Shown: positions 56,975 through 64,000 of the stretch, in pieces
How positions within the stretch are numbered: position 1 is the first letter of the stretch
How the letters are laid out: each line of letters starts with the position of its first letter
NCBI RefSeq assembly: GCF_001294645.1
Contig: NZ_CP011868.1
Span: 2,418,001-2,482,000 of the forward strand
DNA: 64,000 nt
From: Pseudonocardia sp. HH130629-09
Lineage (GTDB): Bacteria; Actinomycetota; Actinomycetes; Mycobacteriales; Pseudonocardiaceae
Direction of reading: 5' to 3'
The notes under the pieces: generated by a model
What the model saw: the letters and a program-made list of their open reading frames with translations, nothing else
Database searches by the model: none
What the model was told of the DNA's origin: nothing
Translations under genes and position numbers: made by a program

Positions 56975-58263
56975 TGCACAACCTTCCCGTCCTGCGCGGT
57001 GATGCGTCCCCGCAGCACCGTCGCGACCACCGTTCCGGGCAGCCGCATTCCCTCGTACGGCGTGTTCGCCGCCTTGCTCGCCAGCTCCGCTCCACGGACC
57101 GTCCAGACCCCGTCCGGGTCGACCAGCGCGAACGTCGCCGGCTCCCCCTCCGCGATCGGACGGCCCTGGTCGGGCAGGTTCCCGATCTCCGCGGGGCGCT
57201 CCGAGAGCACCCGCGCGACGCCGTGCCAGTCCAGCAGGCCCGGCTCCACCATCGTCTCGACCAACACCGACAGCGCGGTCTGCAGGCCGAGCATGCCCGG
57301 TTTCGCCGCCTGCCACTCGGTGTCCTTGTACTGCGCGGCGTGCGGGGCGTGGTCGGTCGCGACGACGTCGATCACCCCCTCGGCCAGCGCCTCGCGCATC
57401 GCGCGGGTGTCGTCGGCGGTGCGCAGCGGCGGGTTGACCTTGTTCACCGGGTCGTAGCCGGTCAGCCGGGAGTCGGTGAGCAGCAGGTGGTGCGGGGTGA
57501 CCTCGGCCGACACCCGCACGCCCTGGGCCTTGGCCGCGCGCAGCACGTCGATCGTGCGGGCGGTGGAGATGTGGCAGACGTGCAGCCGCGCCCCGGCCTC
57601 GCGGGCCAGCGCGCAGTCCCGGGCGACGATCGTCTCCTCCGCCGTCGCGGGCCATCCGGCGAGCCCGAGCCGGGCCGCGACGGCGCCCTCGTGCGCCTGG
57701 GCGCCGCCGGTGAGGCGGTGGTCCTCGGCGTGCTGGGCGATGACGACGTCGATCGCGGAGGCGTACTCCAGTGCCCGGCGCATGATCAGCGGGTCGTTCA
57801 CGCAGCGGCCGTCGTCGGAGAACATCCGCACCGCGGCGCGGGAGGCGGCCATCGTGCCGAGCTCGGCGAGCTTCTCGCCGCCGAGGCCGACGGTGACCGC
57901 GCCGACCGGGTGCACGTCGACCAGCCCGATCTCCTCGCCGCGCCGGCGCACGTGCTCGACGACGACGTCGGAGTCGGCGACCGGGGTGGTGTTCGGCATC
58001 GCGAACACCGCGGTGAACCCGCCGAGGGCGGCGGCCCGGCTGCCGGTCTCGATGGTCTCGGACTCCTCGCCGCCGGGCTCGCGCAGGTGCACGTGCAGGT
58101 CGACGAAGCCGGGCAGCAGCACGGCGTCGTCGGCGTCGAGGACCTCGGCGCCCTCGGGCGTGGTCAGCCCGGTGCCGATGGTGGCGACGACGCCGTCGGT
58201 GACGAGCACGTCGACCGGGTCCCCGCCGTAGGGCCGGGTGTTGCGGATCAGCAGGTCGGTCAT
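56971..58263 (-). CDS. pyrC: Dihydroorotase
   Basis: Zinc amidohydrolase closing the dihydroorotate ring. The 430-residue protein has the metal motif [15 protein letters not shown], histidines in [10 protein letters not shown] and LHVCHIST, and the Asp in [12 protein letters not shown] overlaps the pyrB stop (ATGA). M. tuberculosis has a small membrane-protein gene between pyrC and carA; here the two overlap directly. Confidence 0.97.
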   Translation of the reverse strand: MTDLLIRNTRPYGGDPVDVLVTDGVVATIGTGLTTPEGAEVLDADDAVLLPGFVDLHVHLREPGGEESETIETGSRAAALGGFTAVFAMPNTTPVADSDVVVEHVRRRGEEIGLVDVHPVGAVTVGLGGEKLAELGTMAASRAAVRMFSDDGRCVNDPLIMRRALEYASAIDVVIAQHAEDHRLTGGAQAHEGAVAARLGLAGWPATAEETIVARDCALAREAGARLHVCHISTARTIDVLRAAKAQGVRVSAEVTPHHLLLTDSRLTGYDPVNKVNPPLRTADDTRAMREALAEGVIDVVATDHAPHAAQYKDTEWQAAKPGMLGLQTALSVLVETMVEPGLLDWHGVARVLSERPAEIGNLPDQGRPIAEGEPATFALVDPDGVWTVRGAELASKAANTPYEGMRLPGTVVATVLRGRITAQDGKVVQ

Positions 58264-59204
58264 TCGGGAGCTCCGGCGAGAAGGTGGTAGAGGACGGCCA
58301 TCCGCACGTGCACGCCGTTGCGGACCTGGGCCAGGACGGCGGCGTTGGGGGCGTCGGCGACCGCGGGGGCGATCTCCATGCCGCGGATCATCGGGCCGGG
58401 GTGCAGGACCACCGCGTGGTCGGGCAGGAGCTTCGCGCGGTCCTCGGACAGCCCGAAGCGCACCGCGTACTCGCGCGCGGAGGGGAAGAAGCCGCCGTGC
58501 ATCCGCTCGGACTGCACGCGCAGCATCATGACCGCGTCGAGCGCGGGCAGCTCGGCGTCGAGGGAGTGCGCCACCCGGCACGGCCAGGACTCGACGCCGG
58601 TGGGCAGCAGCGTCGGCGGCGCGACGAGCACGACCTCGGCGCCGAGGGTCGCGAGCAGCAGCACGTTGGACCGCGCCACCCGCGAGTGCAGGACGTCGCC
58701 GACGATCCCGATCCGACGCCCGGCGATGCCGCCGAGCCGGTCGCGCAGGGTCGCGGCGTCGAGCAGCGCCTGGGTGGGGTGCTCGTGGGTGCCGTCGCCG
58801 GCGTTCACGATCGCGGTGGGCGTGCCGGTGACCTCGCGGTCGGCATCGACCCAGTGCGCCAGCCGGTGCGCCGACCCCGACGCGGGGTGGCGCACGATCA
58901 CGCAGTCCGCCCCCATCGACGACAGCGTCAGTGCGGTGTCGCGCAGCGACTCGCCCTTCGACACCGACGAGCCCGACGCCGACACGTTCACGGTGTCGGC
59001 GCTCATCCACTTGCCGGCGATCTCGAACGACACCCGGGTGCGGGTGGAGTTCTCGTAGAACATCGTGATGACCGTGCGGCCGCGCAGCGTCGGCAGCTTG
59101 CGCACCTCACGGCCGAGCAGCGCCTGACGCAGCCGGTCGGAGGTGTCGAGCAGCGCGGTGGCCTCGGCGGCGTCGAGGTCGGCGACCGAGAGCAGGTGCC
59201 TCAC
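58260..59204 (-). CDS. pyrB: Aspartate carbamoyltransferase catalytic subunit
   Basis: A 314-residue enzyme with the carbamoyl-phosphate motif [24 protein letters not shown] and [12 protein letters not shown]; the aspartate domain follows. GTG overlaps the pyrR stop (GTGA). Confidence 0.98.
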   Translation of the reverse strand: MRHLLSVADLDAAEATALLDTSDRLRQALLGREVRKLPTLRGRTVITMFYENSTRTRVSFEIAGKWMSADTVNVSASGSSVSKGESLRDTALTLSSMGADCVIVRHPASGSAHRLAHWVDADREVTGTPTAIVNAGDGTHEHPTQALLDAATLRDRLGGIAGRRIGIVGDVLHSRVARSNVLLLATLGAEVVLVAPPTLLPTGVESWPCRVAHSLDAELPALDAVMMLRVQSERMHGGFFPSAREYAVRFGLSEDRAKLLPDHAVVLHPGPMIRGMEIAPAVADAPNAAVLAQVRNGVHVRMAVLYHLLAGAPE

Positions 59205-59794
59205 CTGTCCCCCTCTCCCTGGGTGATCCAGACGCCGTCGCCGCCGTCGATCTCGGTCAGCGAGACCAGGATCTGCTCCGAGCGCGACGTCGGGACGTTC
59301 TTGCCGACGTAGTCGGCGCGGATCGGGAGCTCCCGGTGGCCGCGGTCGATCAGCACGGCGAGCTGCACCGCGCGCGGGCGGCCCTCGTCGCGCAGGGCGT
59401 CGAGCGCGGCGCGGGTGGTGCGCCCGGACATGAGGACGTCGTCGACGAGTACGACGAGCCGGTCGTCGACACCGCCCTCGGGCACCGCGGTGGACTCCAG
59501 CGCGCGGGCCGGGCCGCGGCGCAGGTCGTCACGGTAGAGGGTGGCGTCGACCGAGCCGACCGCCGGCGCGGCGCCGGCGAAGTCGGTGATCGCGGCCGCG
59601 AGCCGGTGGGCCAGGTGCACGCCGCGGGTGGGGACGCCCATCAGCACGAGCCCGTCGGGGTCCTCGGCGCTGAACGCGGTCTTCTCGATGATCTGGTGCG
59701 CGATGCGCGCGACGGTGCGGGTGACGTCGGCGGCGGACAGCAGTTCCCGTGCGGGCTGCTGCGCGTCGGCGTCCCCGCGGCGGTTCTGCGCCAC
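59201..59794 (-). CDS. pyrR: Pyrimidine operon regulator PyrR / uracil phosphoribosyltransferase
   Basis: An RNA-binding regulator that responds to UMP/UTP. The 197-residue protein has the PRPP motif [19 protein letters not shown] and [19 protein letters not shown], with the basic surface typical of PyrR ([13 protein letters not shown]). GTG at 59794; its AAGGAG site is inside the PyrR-type RNA element just upstream, so PyrR probably represses translation of its own operon. Confidence 0.96.
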   Translation of the reverse strand: MAQNRRGDADAQQPARELLSAADVTRTVARIAHQIIEKTAFSAEDPDGLVLMGVPTRGVHLAHRLAAAITDFAGAAPAVGSVDATLYRDDLRRGPARALESTAVPEGGVDDRLVVLVDDVLMSGRTTRAALDALRDEGRPRAVQLAVLIDRGHRELPIRADYVGKNVPTSRSEQILVSLTEIDGGDGVWITQGEGDR

Positions 59795-59802
59795 GAGGTG
59801 GT

Positions 59803-59836
59803 CTCCTTCCCCGCCTCACCGGACGGGTCTTAAAGG
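59803..59836 (-). promoter_or_regulatory. PyrR-binding RNA element overlapping the pyrR ribosome-binding site
   Basis: On the minus strand the leader reads CCTTTAAGACCCGTCCGGTG then AGGCGGGGAAGGAG. It matches the PyrR site of Bacillus leaders (UUUAA, then a hairpin with the loop UCC-G-GAGGC, then AAGG). CCCGT pairs with GCGGG around the loop CCGGTGAG, and the 3' flank contains the Shine-Dalgarno sequence. Translational repression by PyrR has been described in mycobacteria. Confidence 0.75.
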
Positions 59837-60181
59837 ACGGTCGTGCAAGAGCTGTGCGTCAACCTATCAACCCGGCAGGTGCCGCGCGGGTCGGCCGCAG
59901 CGCGTCACACCGCGAGCCGCACCACAACGGCATCACTCGTTCGAGGTCACGTTCCCGTCACGATGCGCGATGATCGACGGCCGGGCCGGACGGGACTTGC
60001 GATACCCGATTCCGCCCAGGCGCACCCACAGGGGCGGGTGGCGGAGTCGGCACCCGTACCCTGCGCTACCGCTGTCGAGGGACACGGACTGCCCCGTTCG
60101 TGTGGGAAACCGCTCGTCAACCCCCCGAGCAGGGGGTCGAGCTTGACCACGCCGGACCGGACCCGGAGGATTACTCTCCGT

Positions 60182-60213
60182 ATCAATCAGCAATCACTCA
60201 GCATCAATCAGCA
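60182..60213 (+). repeat. Three tandem 10-11 bp repeats upstream of bldD
   Basis: ATCAATCAGCA (60182-60192), ATCACTCAGC (60193-60202) and ATCAATCAGCA (60203-60213), i.e. one copy per helical turn. Possibly a multi-site operator. Confidence 0.6.
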
Positions 60214-60384
60214 CGCGTGCAGCAGCGCCGCAACACACGGGACGGCCGGGAGGCCGGCCCCCCGCCGGAGCTGCCGCCCCGAACGGGACCATCCACAGGG
60301 GCGATGACGCGGCAGGCGCGACCATGCCACCGGTGACCGCCGGTCCGTCCTCACCGGTACGGACCGTCAGGAACGAGGAGATCG

Positions 60385-60876
60385 ATGGGCGACTACGCCA
60401 AGGCGCTCGGGGGCAAGCTCCGGGCGATCAGGCAGCAACAGGGGCTCTCCCTGCACGGCGTCGAGCAGAAGTCGGGCGGACGCTGGAAGGCGGTCGTCGT
60501 GGGCTCCTACGAGCGCGGGGACCGTGCGGTCACCGTGCAGAAGCTGGCCGAGCTGGCCGACTTCTACGGCGTCCCGGTGGCCGAGCTGCTCCCCGAGGGC
60601 CGCATCCCGTCCGGCAGCGAGCCCGCCACGAAGATCGTGATCAACCTGGAGCGGCTGCAGCAGCTGCCCGCGGACAAGGTGGGCCCGCTGGCCCGCTACG
60701 CCGCGGCCATCCAGAGCCAGCGCGGCGACTACAACGGCAAGGTGCTCTCGATCCGCGCCGAGGACCTGCGGTCGCTCGCGATCATCTACGACATGTCCCC
60801 CGGCGAGCTGACCGACCAGCTGATCGACTGGGGTGTCCTGCCTCCCGAGGCACGCCCCGGACAGCACGTGGGATGA
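60385..60876 (+). CDS. bldD: Developmental regulator BldD
   Basis: A 163-residue master repressor of actinomycete development. The N-terminal helix-turn-helix (residues 5-70) has AIRQQQGLSLHGVEQKSGG and SYERGDRAVTVQKLAELADF. The C-terminal domain has the cyclic-di-GMP signature RGD-x8-RxxD at residues 113-127 (RGDYNGKVLSIRAED), so c-di-GMP-driven dimerisation should be intact. ATG follows GAGGAG by 5 nt. Confidence 0.96.
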   Translation: MGDYAKALGGKLRAIRQQQGLSLHGVEQKSGGRWKAVVVGSYERGDRAVTVQKLAELADFYGVPVAELLPEGRIPSGSEPATKIVINLERLQQLPADKVGPLARYAAAIQSQRGDYNGKVLSIRAEDLRSLAIIYDMSPGELTDQLIDWGVLPPEARPGQHVG

Positions 60877-60923
60877 TCTGCCCCGCCGGCCGCGTCCCAG
60901 GGGAAGGGTGACGCGACCGGCAC

Positions 60924-60964
60924 GACGGCGGCCGGGGTATTCGCACAGTCCCCCGGCCGCCGTC
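60924..60964. terminator. Bidirectional terminator between bldD and the PucR-family gene
   Basis: A perfect 14-bp stem (60924-60937 with 60951-60964) and a 13-nt loop between convergent genes. Confidence 0.75.
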
Positions 60965-61020
60965 CTCGTCCCGCGGTGCCCGGCCACCGCGCGCGGGGCC
61001 GGTGTGCCGCGCGGCGCACC

Positions 61021-62196
61021 TCACGGTGGGGTCGGCGCCGGCTGGTCACCGGTCGCGGCCCGGTGCGCCAGCATCGCCAGGTGCAGTCCGGTCCGGACCT
61101 CCGCGTCGCCGAGGTCCGCGCCGAGCACACGTCGCAGCGTGTCGAGCCGCGCGAAGGCCCCGGCCCGGCTCAGGTGCAGCGAGCGGGCGAACACCGCCAT
61201 CACCCCGTTGCAGTCCAGGTAGGACTCGAGCATGCGCAGCGTGTCCTCACGTCGTCCGTGGGGAAGCGCGAGAACCCGTCCGAGCTGTTCGTCGACGAAG
61301 GCGTGCAGTCGTACCTCGCCGCGCAGCTGCCACAGCAGCCTGCGGACACCGAGGTGCCGCCCGCGCGACACCCGGACCGCCTCACCGGGCCGCGTGGGCC
61401 GGGCGATGCCGGCGATCTGTTCGGCCTCGGTGAGGGCCTCGGCCAGCTCCCGCCATCGTCGCACCGGGGGCCCGAGAGCCAGGACGGCCACCGCCCCCGC
61501 CCCGAGCTCGCTCGCCGAGCGGTCGTCGACCCCGTCGAGCAGAGCCAGGACCAGGTTGCGGCGGACCCGTCCGACCAGGGCCGTTCGTTGGATGCGGTGC
61601 ACCGCCGCGCCGGACTGCTCGACGAGCTCGGCATCGGGCCCGCCGTCCCCGCCACGCCCGCGGGCCATCAGCACCGCGATCTCCCCGGCCGGGCTGAAGC
61701 CGAGGGCCTGTGCCCTGGCCCCGACGGCCGCCTCGTCGCCGCCGTGTCCGCCGAGGACGTCCCGGATCAGCCGCTCGACGGCCATCACCTCGAGCTCCTC
61801 GGCAGGCCCGCCCACCAGACGGGTGATCGTCACCGCCTCGGCCGCCCGTTCGAGGACCAGTGCCACGTCCTCGGCCTCGAACCGGTCGACCCGGGTGGGC
61901 ACCACCAGCCGCCCCCACCGGGCGCGGCGGAGCCCCACCGGGATGGCCATCCACCGCTCCGGCCCGCCCCGGATCGTGTCCGCCGCCGGCGGGACCTGCC
62001 GTGAGCGCGCCGTCCAGTCGCGCAGGATGTCCTCCGGTGCGGATGCGCCCGCGAACCCGATGACCCGGTGGGAGAGGTCCTCCAGCACGACCGCCCGGTC
62101 GACCAGCTCCGCGCAGCGAGCCAGGATCACGTCGACGGGGGCGCCCTCGACCCCCAGCGGTCCGAGCACCCGGTGAGCCCGGCGCGCGGTAGGCAA
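61021..62196 (-). CDS. PucR-family transcriptional regulator
   Basis: A regulator of about 391 residues. The C-terminal PucR helix-turn-helix is clear: TLRMLESYLDCNGVMAVFAR then SLHLSRAGAFARLDTLRRVL. The middle resembles a GGDEF-like PucR domain (AAVGARAQALGFSPAGEIAV) and the N-terminal part a sensory region (CAELVDRAVVLEDLSHRVIG). The start is uncertain: TTG at 62196 gives MPTARRAHRVLGPLGVEG, GTG at 62169 is shorter; neither has a good ribosome-binding site. Divergent from the mmsA-type gene, 171 nt apart, so it probably controls that catabolic operon. Confidence 0.8.
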   Translation of the reverse strand: MPTARRAHRVLGPLGVEGAPVDVILARCAELVDRAVVLEDLSHRVIGFAGASAPEDILRDWTARSRQVPPAADTIRGGPERWMAIPVGLRRARWGRLVVPTRVDRFEAEDVALVLERAAEAVTITRLVGGPAEELEVMAVERLIRDVLGGHGGDEAAVGARAQALGFSPAGEIAVLMARGRGGDGGPDAELVEQSGAAVHRIQRTALVGRVRRNLVLALLDGVDDRSASELGAGAVAVLALGPPVRRWRELAEALTEAEQIAGIARPTRPGEAVRVSRGRHLGVRRLLWQLRGEVRLHAFVDEQLGRVLALPHGRREDTLRMLESYLDCNGVMAVFARSLHLSRAGAFARLDTLRRVLGADLGDAEVRTGLHLAMLAHRAATGDQPAPTPP

Positions 62197-62367
62197 CAGC
62201 GAACGGGGTCGAGCGACTCGCCCCGACGACCGCGGTGACGTCGTGCAGGTCGCTCTCCGGCTCGTCTGCGGGTAGACCGGGTCCGACGAGATGGAGCGGA
62301 TCCGACGGCGGACGACCGGCGACGCCGCGTCCGCCGTCCGACCACGGCCCCGACACGGAAGAGGATC

Positions 62368-63873
62368 ATGACGAGCACGCTGCAGAAGACGCTCCACCAC
62401 TGGGTCGCGGGCACGCGGGTCGAGGGCACCTCCGGGCGGACCTGCGAGGTCACCGACCCCGCCACCGGCGAGGTCACCGCGCACCTGCCCCTCGCGAGCG
62501 CCGACGAGGCCGCCACGGTGATCGCCGCGGCGAAGGCCGTGTTCCCCGCCTGGCGCGACACCAGCCTCGCCAAGCGCACCCAGATCATGTTCCGCTTCCG
62601 CGAGCTGCTCGATGCCCGCGCCCCGGAGCTGGCCGCACTCATCACCGCCGAACACGGCAAGGTCCTCTCCGACGCCGCCGGCGAGGTCGCCCGCGGCCAG
62701 GAGGTCGTCGAGTTCGCCTGCGGCATGCCGCACCTGCTCAAGGGCTCGGCGACCGAGAACGCCTCCACCGGCGTCGACGTCCACTCGATCCGCCAGCCAC
62801 TCGGCGTCGTCGGGATCATCAGCCCGTTCAACTTCCCGGCGATGGTCCCGATGTGGTTCTTCCCCATCGCGATCGCCACCGGCAACACCGTGGTGCTCAA
62901 GCCGTCGGAGAAGGTCCCCTCCGCCGCCCTCTGGATCGCCGAACTCTGGTCGCAAGCCGGCTTGCCCGACGGCGTGTTCAACGTCCTACACGGCGACAGG
63001 ACCGCCGTCGACACCCTGCTGACCAGCCCGGACGTCAAGTCGATCAGCTTCGTCGGCTCCACCCCGGTCGCCCGCCACGTCTACGAGACCGGTACCGCCC
63101 ACGGCAAGCGCGTCCAGGCACTCGGCGGGGCGAAGAACCACATGGTCGTCCTCCCCGACGCCGACCTCGACCTCGCCGCCGACCAGGCCGTCAACGCCGG
63201 GTTCGGCTCCGCGGGTGAACGCTGCATGGCCGTGTCCGCGCTGGTGGCCGTCGGCGACATCGCCGACACCCTCGTCGCGAAGATCGCCGACCGCGCCCGC
63301 GACCTGCGCACCGGCGACGGCCGCCGCTCCTGCGACATGGGACCGCTCGTGACGCGGGCGGCCCAGGAACGGGTGTCGGGCTACATCGACGCCGGCGAGT
63401 CCGAGGGCGCCACCGTCGTCGTCGACGGCAGACAGGGCGAGTTCGACGCCGACGGGGCCGGCTTCTTCATCGCCCCCACCCTGCTCGACCACGTCACCCC
63501 CGACATGAGCGTCTACACCGACGAGATCTTCGGCCCGGTCCTGTCGGTGGTGCGCGTCGCGACCTACACCGACGCCGTGGAGCTGATCAACGCCAACCCC
63601 TACGGCAACGGCACCGCGATCTTCACCAACGACGGCGGCGCCGCCCGCCGCTTCCAGAACGAGGTCGAGGTCGGCATGATCGGCGTCAACGTCCCGGTCC
63701 CCGTCCCGATGGCCTACTACAGCTTCGGCGGCTGGAAGAACTCCCTGTTCGGCGACACCCACGCCCACGGCACCGAAGGCGTGCACTTCTTCACCCGCGC
63801 CAAGGTCGTCACCACCCGCTGGCTCGACCCCAGCCACGCGGGGCTGAACCTCGGCTTCCCCACCAACACCTGA
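62368..63873 (+). CDS. mmsA: CoA-acylating methylmalonate-semialdehyde dehydrogenase
   Basis: A 501-residue aldehyde dehydrogenase expected to convert methylmalonate or malonate semialdehyde to propionyl- or acetyl-CoA in valine, beta-alanine or pyrimidine breakdown. It has the MmsA pattern ISPFNFPAMVPMWFFPIAIA, the nucleotide motif ISFVGSTPVARHVYE, catalytic Cys in GSAGERCMAVSALVAVG and GPVLSVVRVATYTDAVELIN. ATG has AAGAGGA upstream. Its divergence from a PucR gene suggests induction by the pathway substrate. Confidence 0.92.
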   Translation: MTSTLQKTLHHWVAGTRVEGTSGRTCEVTDPATGEVTAHLPLASADEAATVIAAAKAVFPAWRDTSLAKRTQIMFRFRELLDARAPELAALITAEHGKVLSDAAGEVARGQEVVEFACGMPHLLKGSATENASTGVDVHSIRQPLGVVGIISPFNFPAMVPMWFFPIAIATGNTVVLKPSEKVPSAALWIAELWSQAGLPDGVFNVLHGDRTAVDTLLTSPDVKSISFVGSTPVARHVYETGTAHGKRVQALGGAKNHMVVLPDADLDLAADQAVNAGFGSAGERCMAVSALVAVGDIADTLVAKIADRARDLRTGDGRRSCDMGPLVTRAAQERVSGYIDAGESEGATVVVDGRQGEFDADGAGFFIAPTLLDHVTPDMSVYTDEIFGPVLSVVRVATYTDAVELINANPYGNGTAIFTNDGGAARRFQNEVEVGMIGVNVPVPVPMAYYSFGGWKNSLFGDTHAHGTEGVHFFTRAKVVTTRWLDPSHAGLNLGFPTNT

Positions 63874-63884
63874 GAGGCCCCACC

Positions 63885-64000
63885 ATGCGAAGGCCCCTGC
63901 GTATCGCCGTCCCCGACCGGCTCGACTCGTCGACGACCGACCCCCGCGAGGCCTCCGCACGCCGGCTGCTGCACGACGTCGTGGCGATGATCGCCGCCCG
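63885..64000 (+). CDS. Unidentified gene, 3' end outside window
   Basis: ATG at 63885 lies 11 nt after the mmsA stop with GAGAGG upstream and opens a frame to the window edge: MRRPLRIAVPDRLDSSTTDP then REASARRLLHDVVAMIAAR. Thirty-eight residues are not enough to name a family. Close spacing suggests the same operon as mmsA, and therefore a catabolic role. Confidence 0.6.
   Translation, partial: MRRPLRIAVPDRLDSSTTDPREASARRLLHDVVAMIAA

Larger units (their letters stand above)
59795..60384. other. Divergent pyrR/bldD regulatory region
   Basis: About 590 nt without a gene. The pyrR side has the RNA element and a TAGGTT hexamer near 59863-59868 (minus) as a -10 candidate. The bldD side has a small hairpin CGGAG-N7-CTCCG (about 60164-60180) followed by three tandem repeats (60182-60213) in an AT-richer patch, then the GAGGAG of bldD. 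Autoregulation is known for BldD, so an operator here is likely. Confidence 0.5.

Overview
The window is very GC-rich chromosomal DNA with actinobacterial marker genes (rbpA, whiA, bldD, mihF, opcA, the non-helicase form of priA, heme A synthase beside an ABC exporter). Gene order closely follows the stretch of the Mycobacterium tuberculosis chromosome from the ctaA/qor/ctaB/tkt/tal/zwf/opcA/pgl block to the whiA/yvcK/rapZ/uvrC, rib, fmt/def/priA, metK/coaBC/rpoZ/gmk/mihF and pyr blocks. A member of the Pseudonocardiaceae is the best guess for the host; that is inference from gene content, not a database result.

Layout. 1-8.2 kb: end of an ABC exporter, ctaA, a decayed accessory patch (frameshifted TetR, a 17-residue tail of a short-chain dehydrogenase, a deleted and frameshifted hydrolase), qor, an S9 peptidase, then ctaB on the other strand. 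8.6-16.9 kb: pentose-phosphate operon tkt-tal-(broken pgi)-zwf-opcA-pgl. 17-20.6 kb: purT, then a patatin-like phospholipase gene split by a 1.1 kb IS481-family element whose transposase frame runs out of the element into the patatin. 20.6-25 kb: amt-glnB, a DoxX protein, trpB2, rbpA, secG. 25-34.2 kb (minus strand): gap-pgk-tpiA, a VWA-like protein, uvrC-rapZ-yvcK-whiA. 34.3-43.6 kb: DUF2786 protein, PH-like membrane protein and the riboflavin genes (ribH, ribBA, ribE, ribD) with rpe, rsmB, def-fmt. 43.7-51 kb: priA, metK, a secreted SH3 protein, coaBC, rpoZ, gmk, mihF. 51-59.8 kb: pyrimidine operon pyrR-pyrB-pyrC-carA-carB-pyrF, every junction overlapping by 1-4 nt and led by a PyrR-type RNA element. 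60.4-64 kb: bldD, a PucR-family regulator divergent from an mmsA-type dehydrogenase, and the start of one further gene.

How it works together. The core is central metabolism and macromolecule housekeeping: heme A synthesis for cytochrome oxidase (ctaA, ctaB), NADPH and pentose supply (zwf, opcA, pgl, tkt, tal, rpe), lower glycolysis (gap, pgk, tpiA), riboflavin (rib genes), nucleotides (purT, pyr operon, gmk), SAM and CoA (metK, coaBC), N-formylmethionine handling (fmt, def) and developmental control (whiA, bldD). Accessory change is confined to 2.4-4.1 kb, the pgi remnant at 11.9-13.6 kb and the IS-split patatin at 18.2-20.6 kb.

I did not find a self-contained undescribed system such as a defence island, biosynthetic cluster or CRISPR array. 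The most unusual signals are the transposase-patatin in-frame chimera, tal and a catalytically degraded pgi sharing one frame interrupted only by TAG codons, a 235-residue disordered tail on CarA, a 175-residue Arg/Asp/Gly tract on RsmB, and several palindromes placed exactly at promoters.
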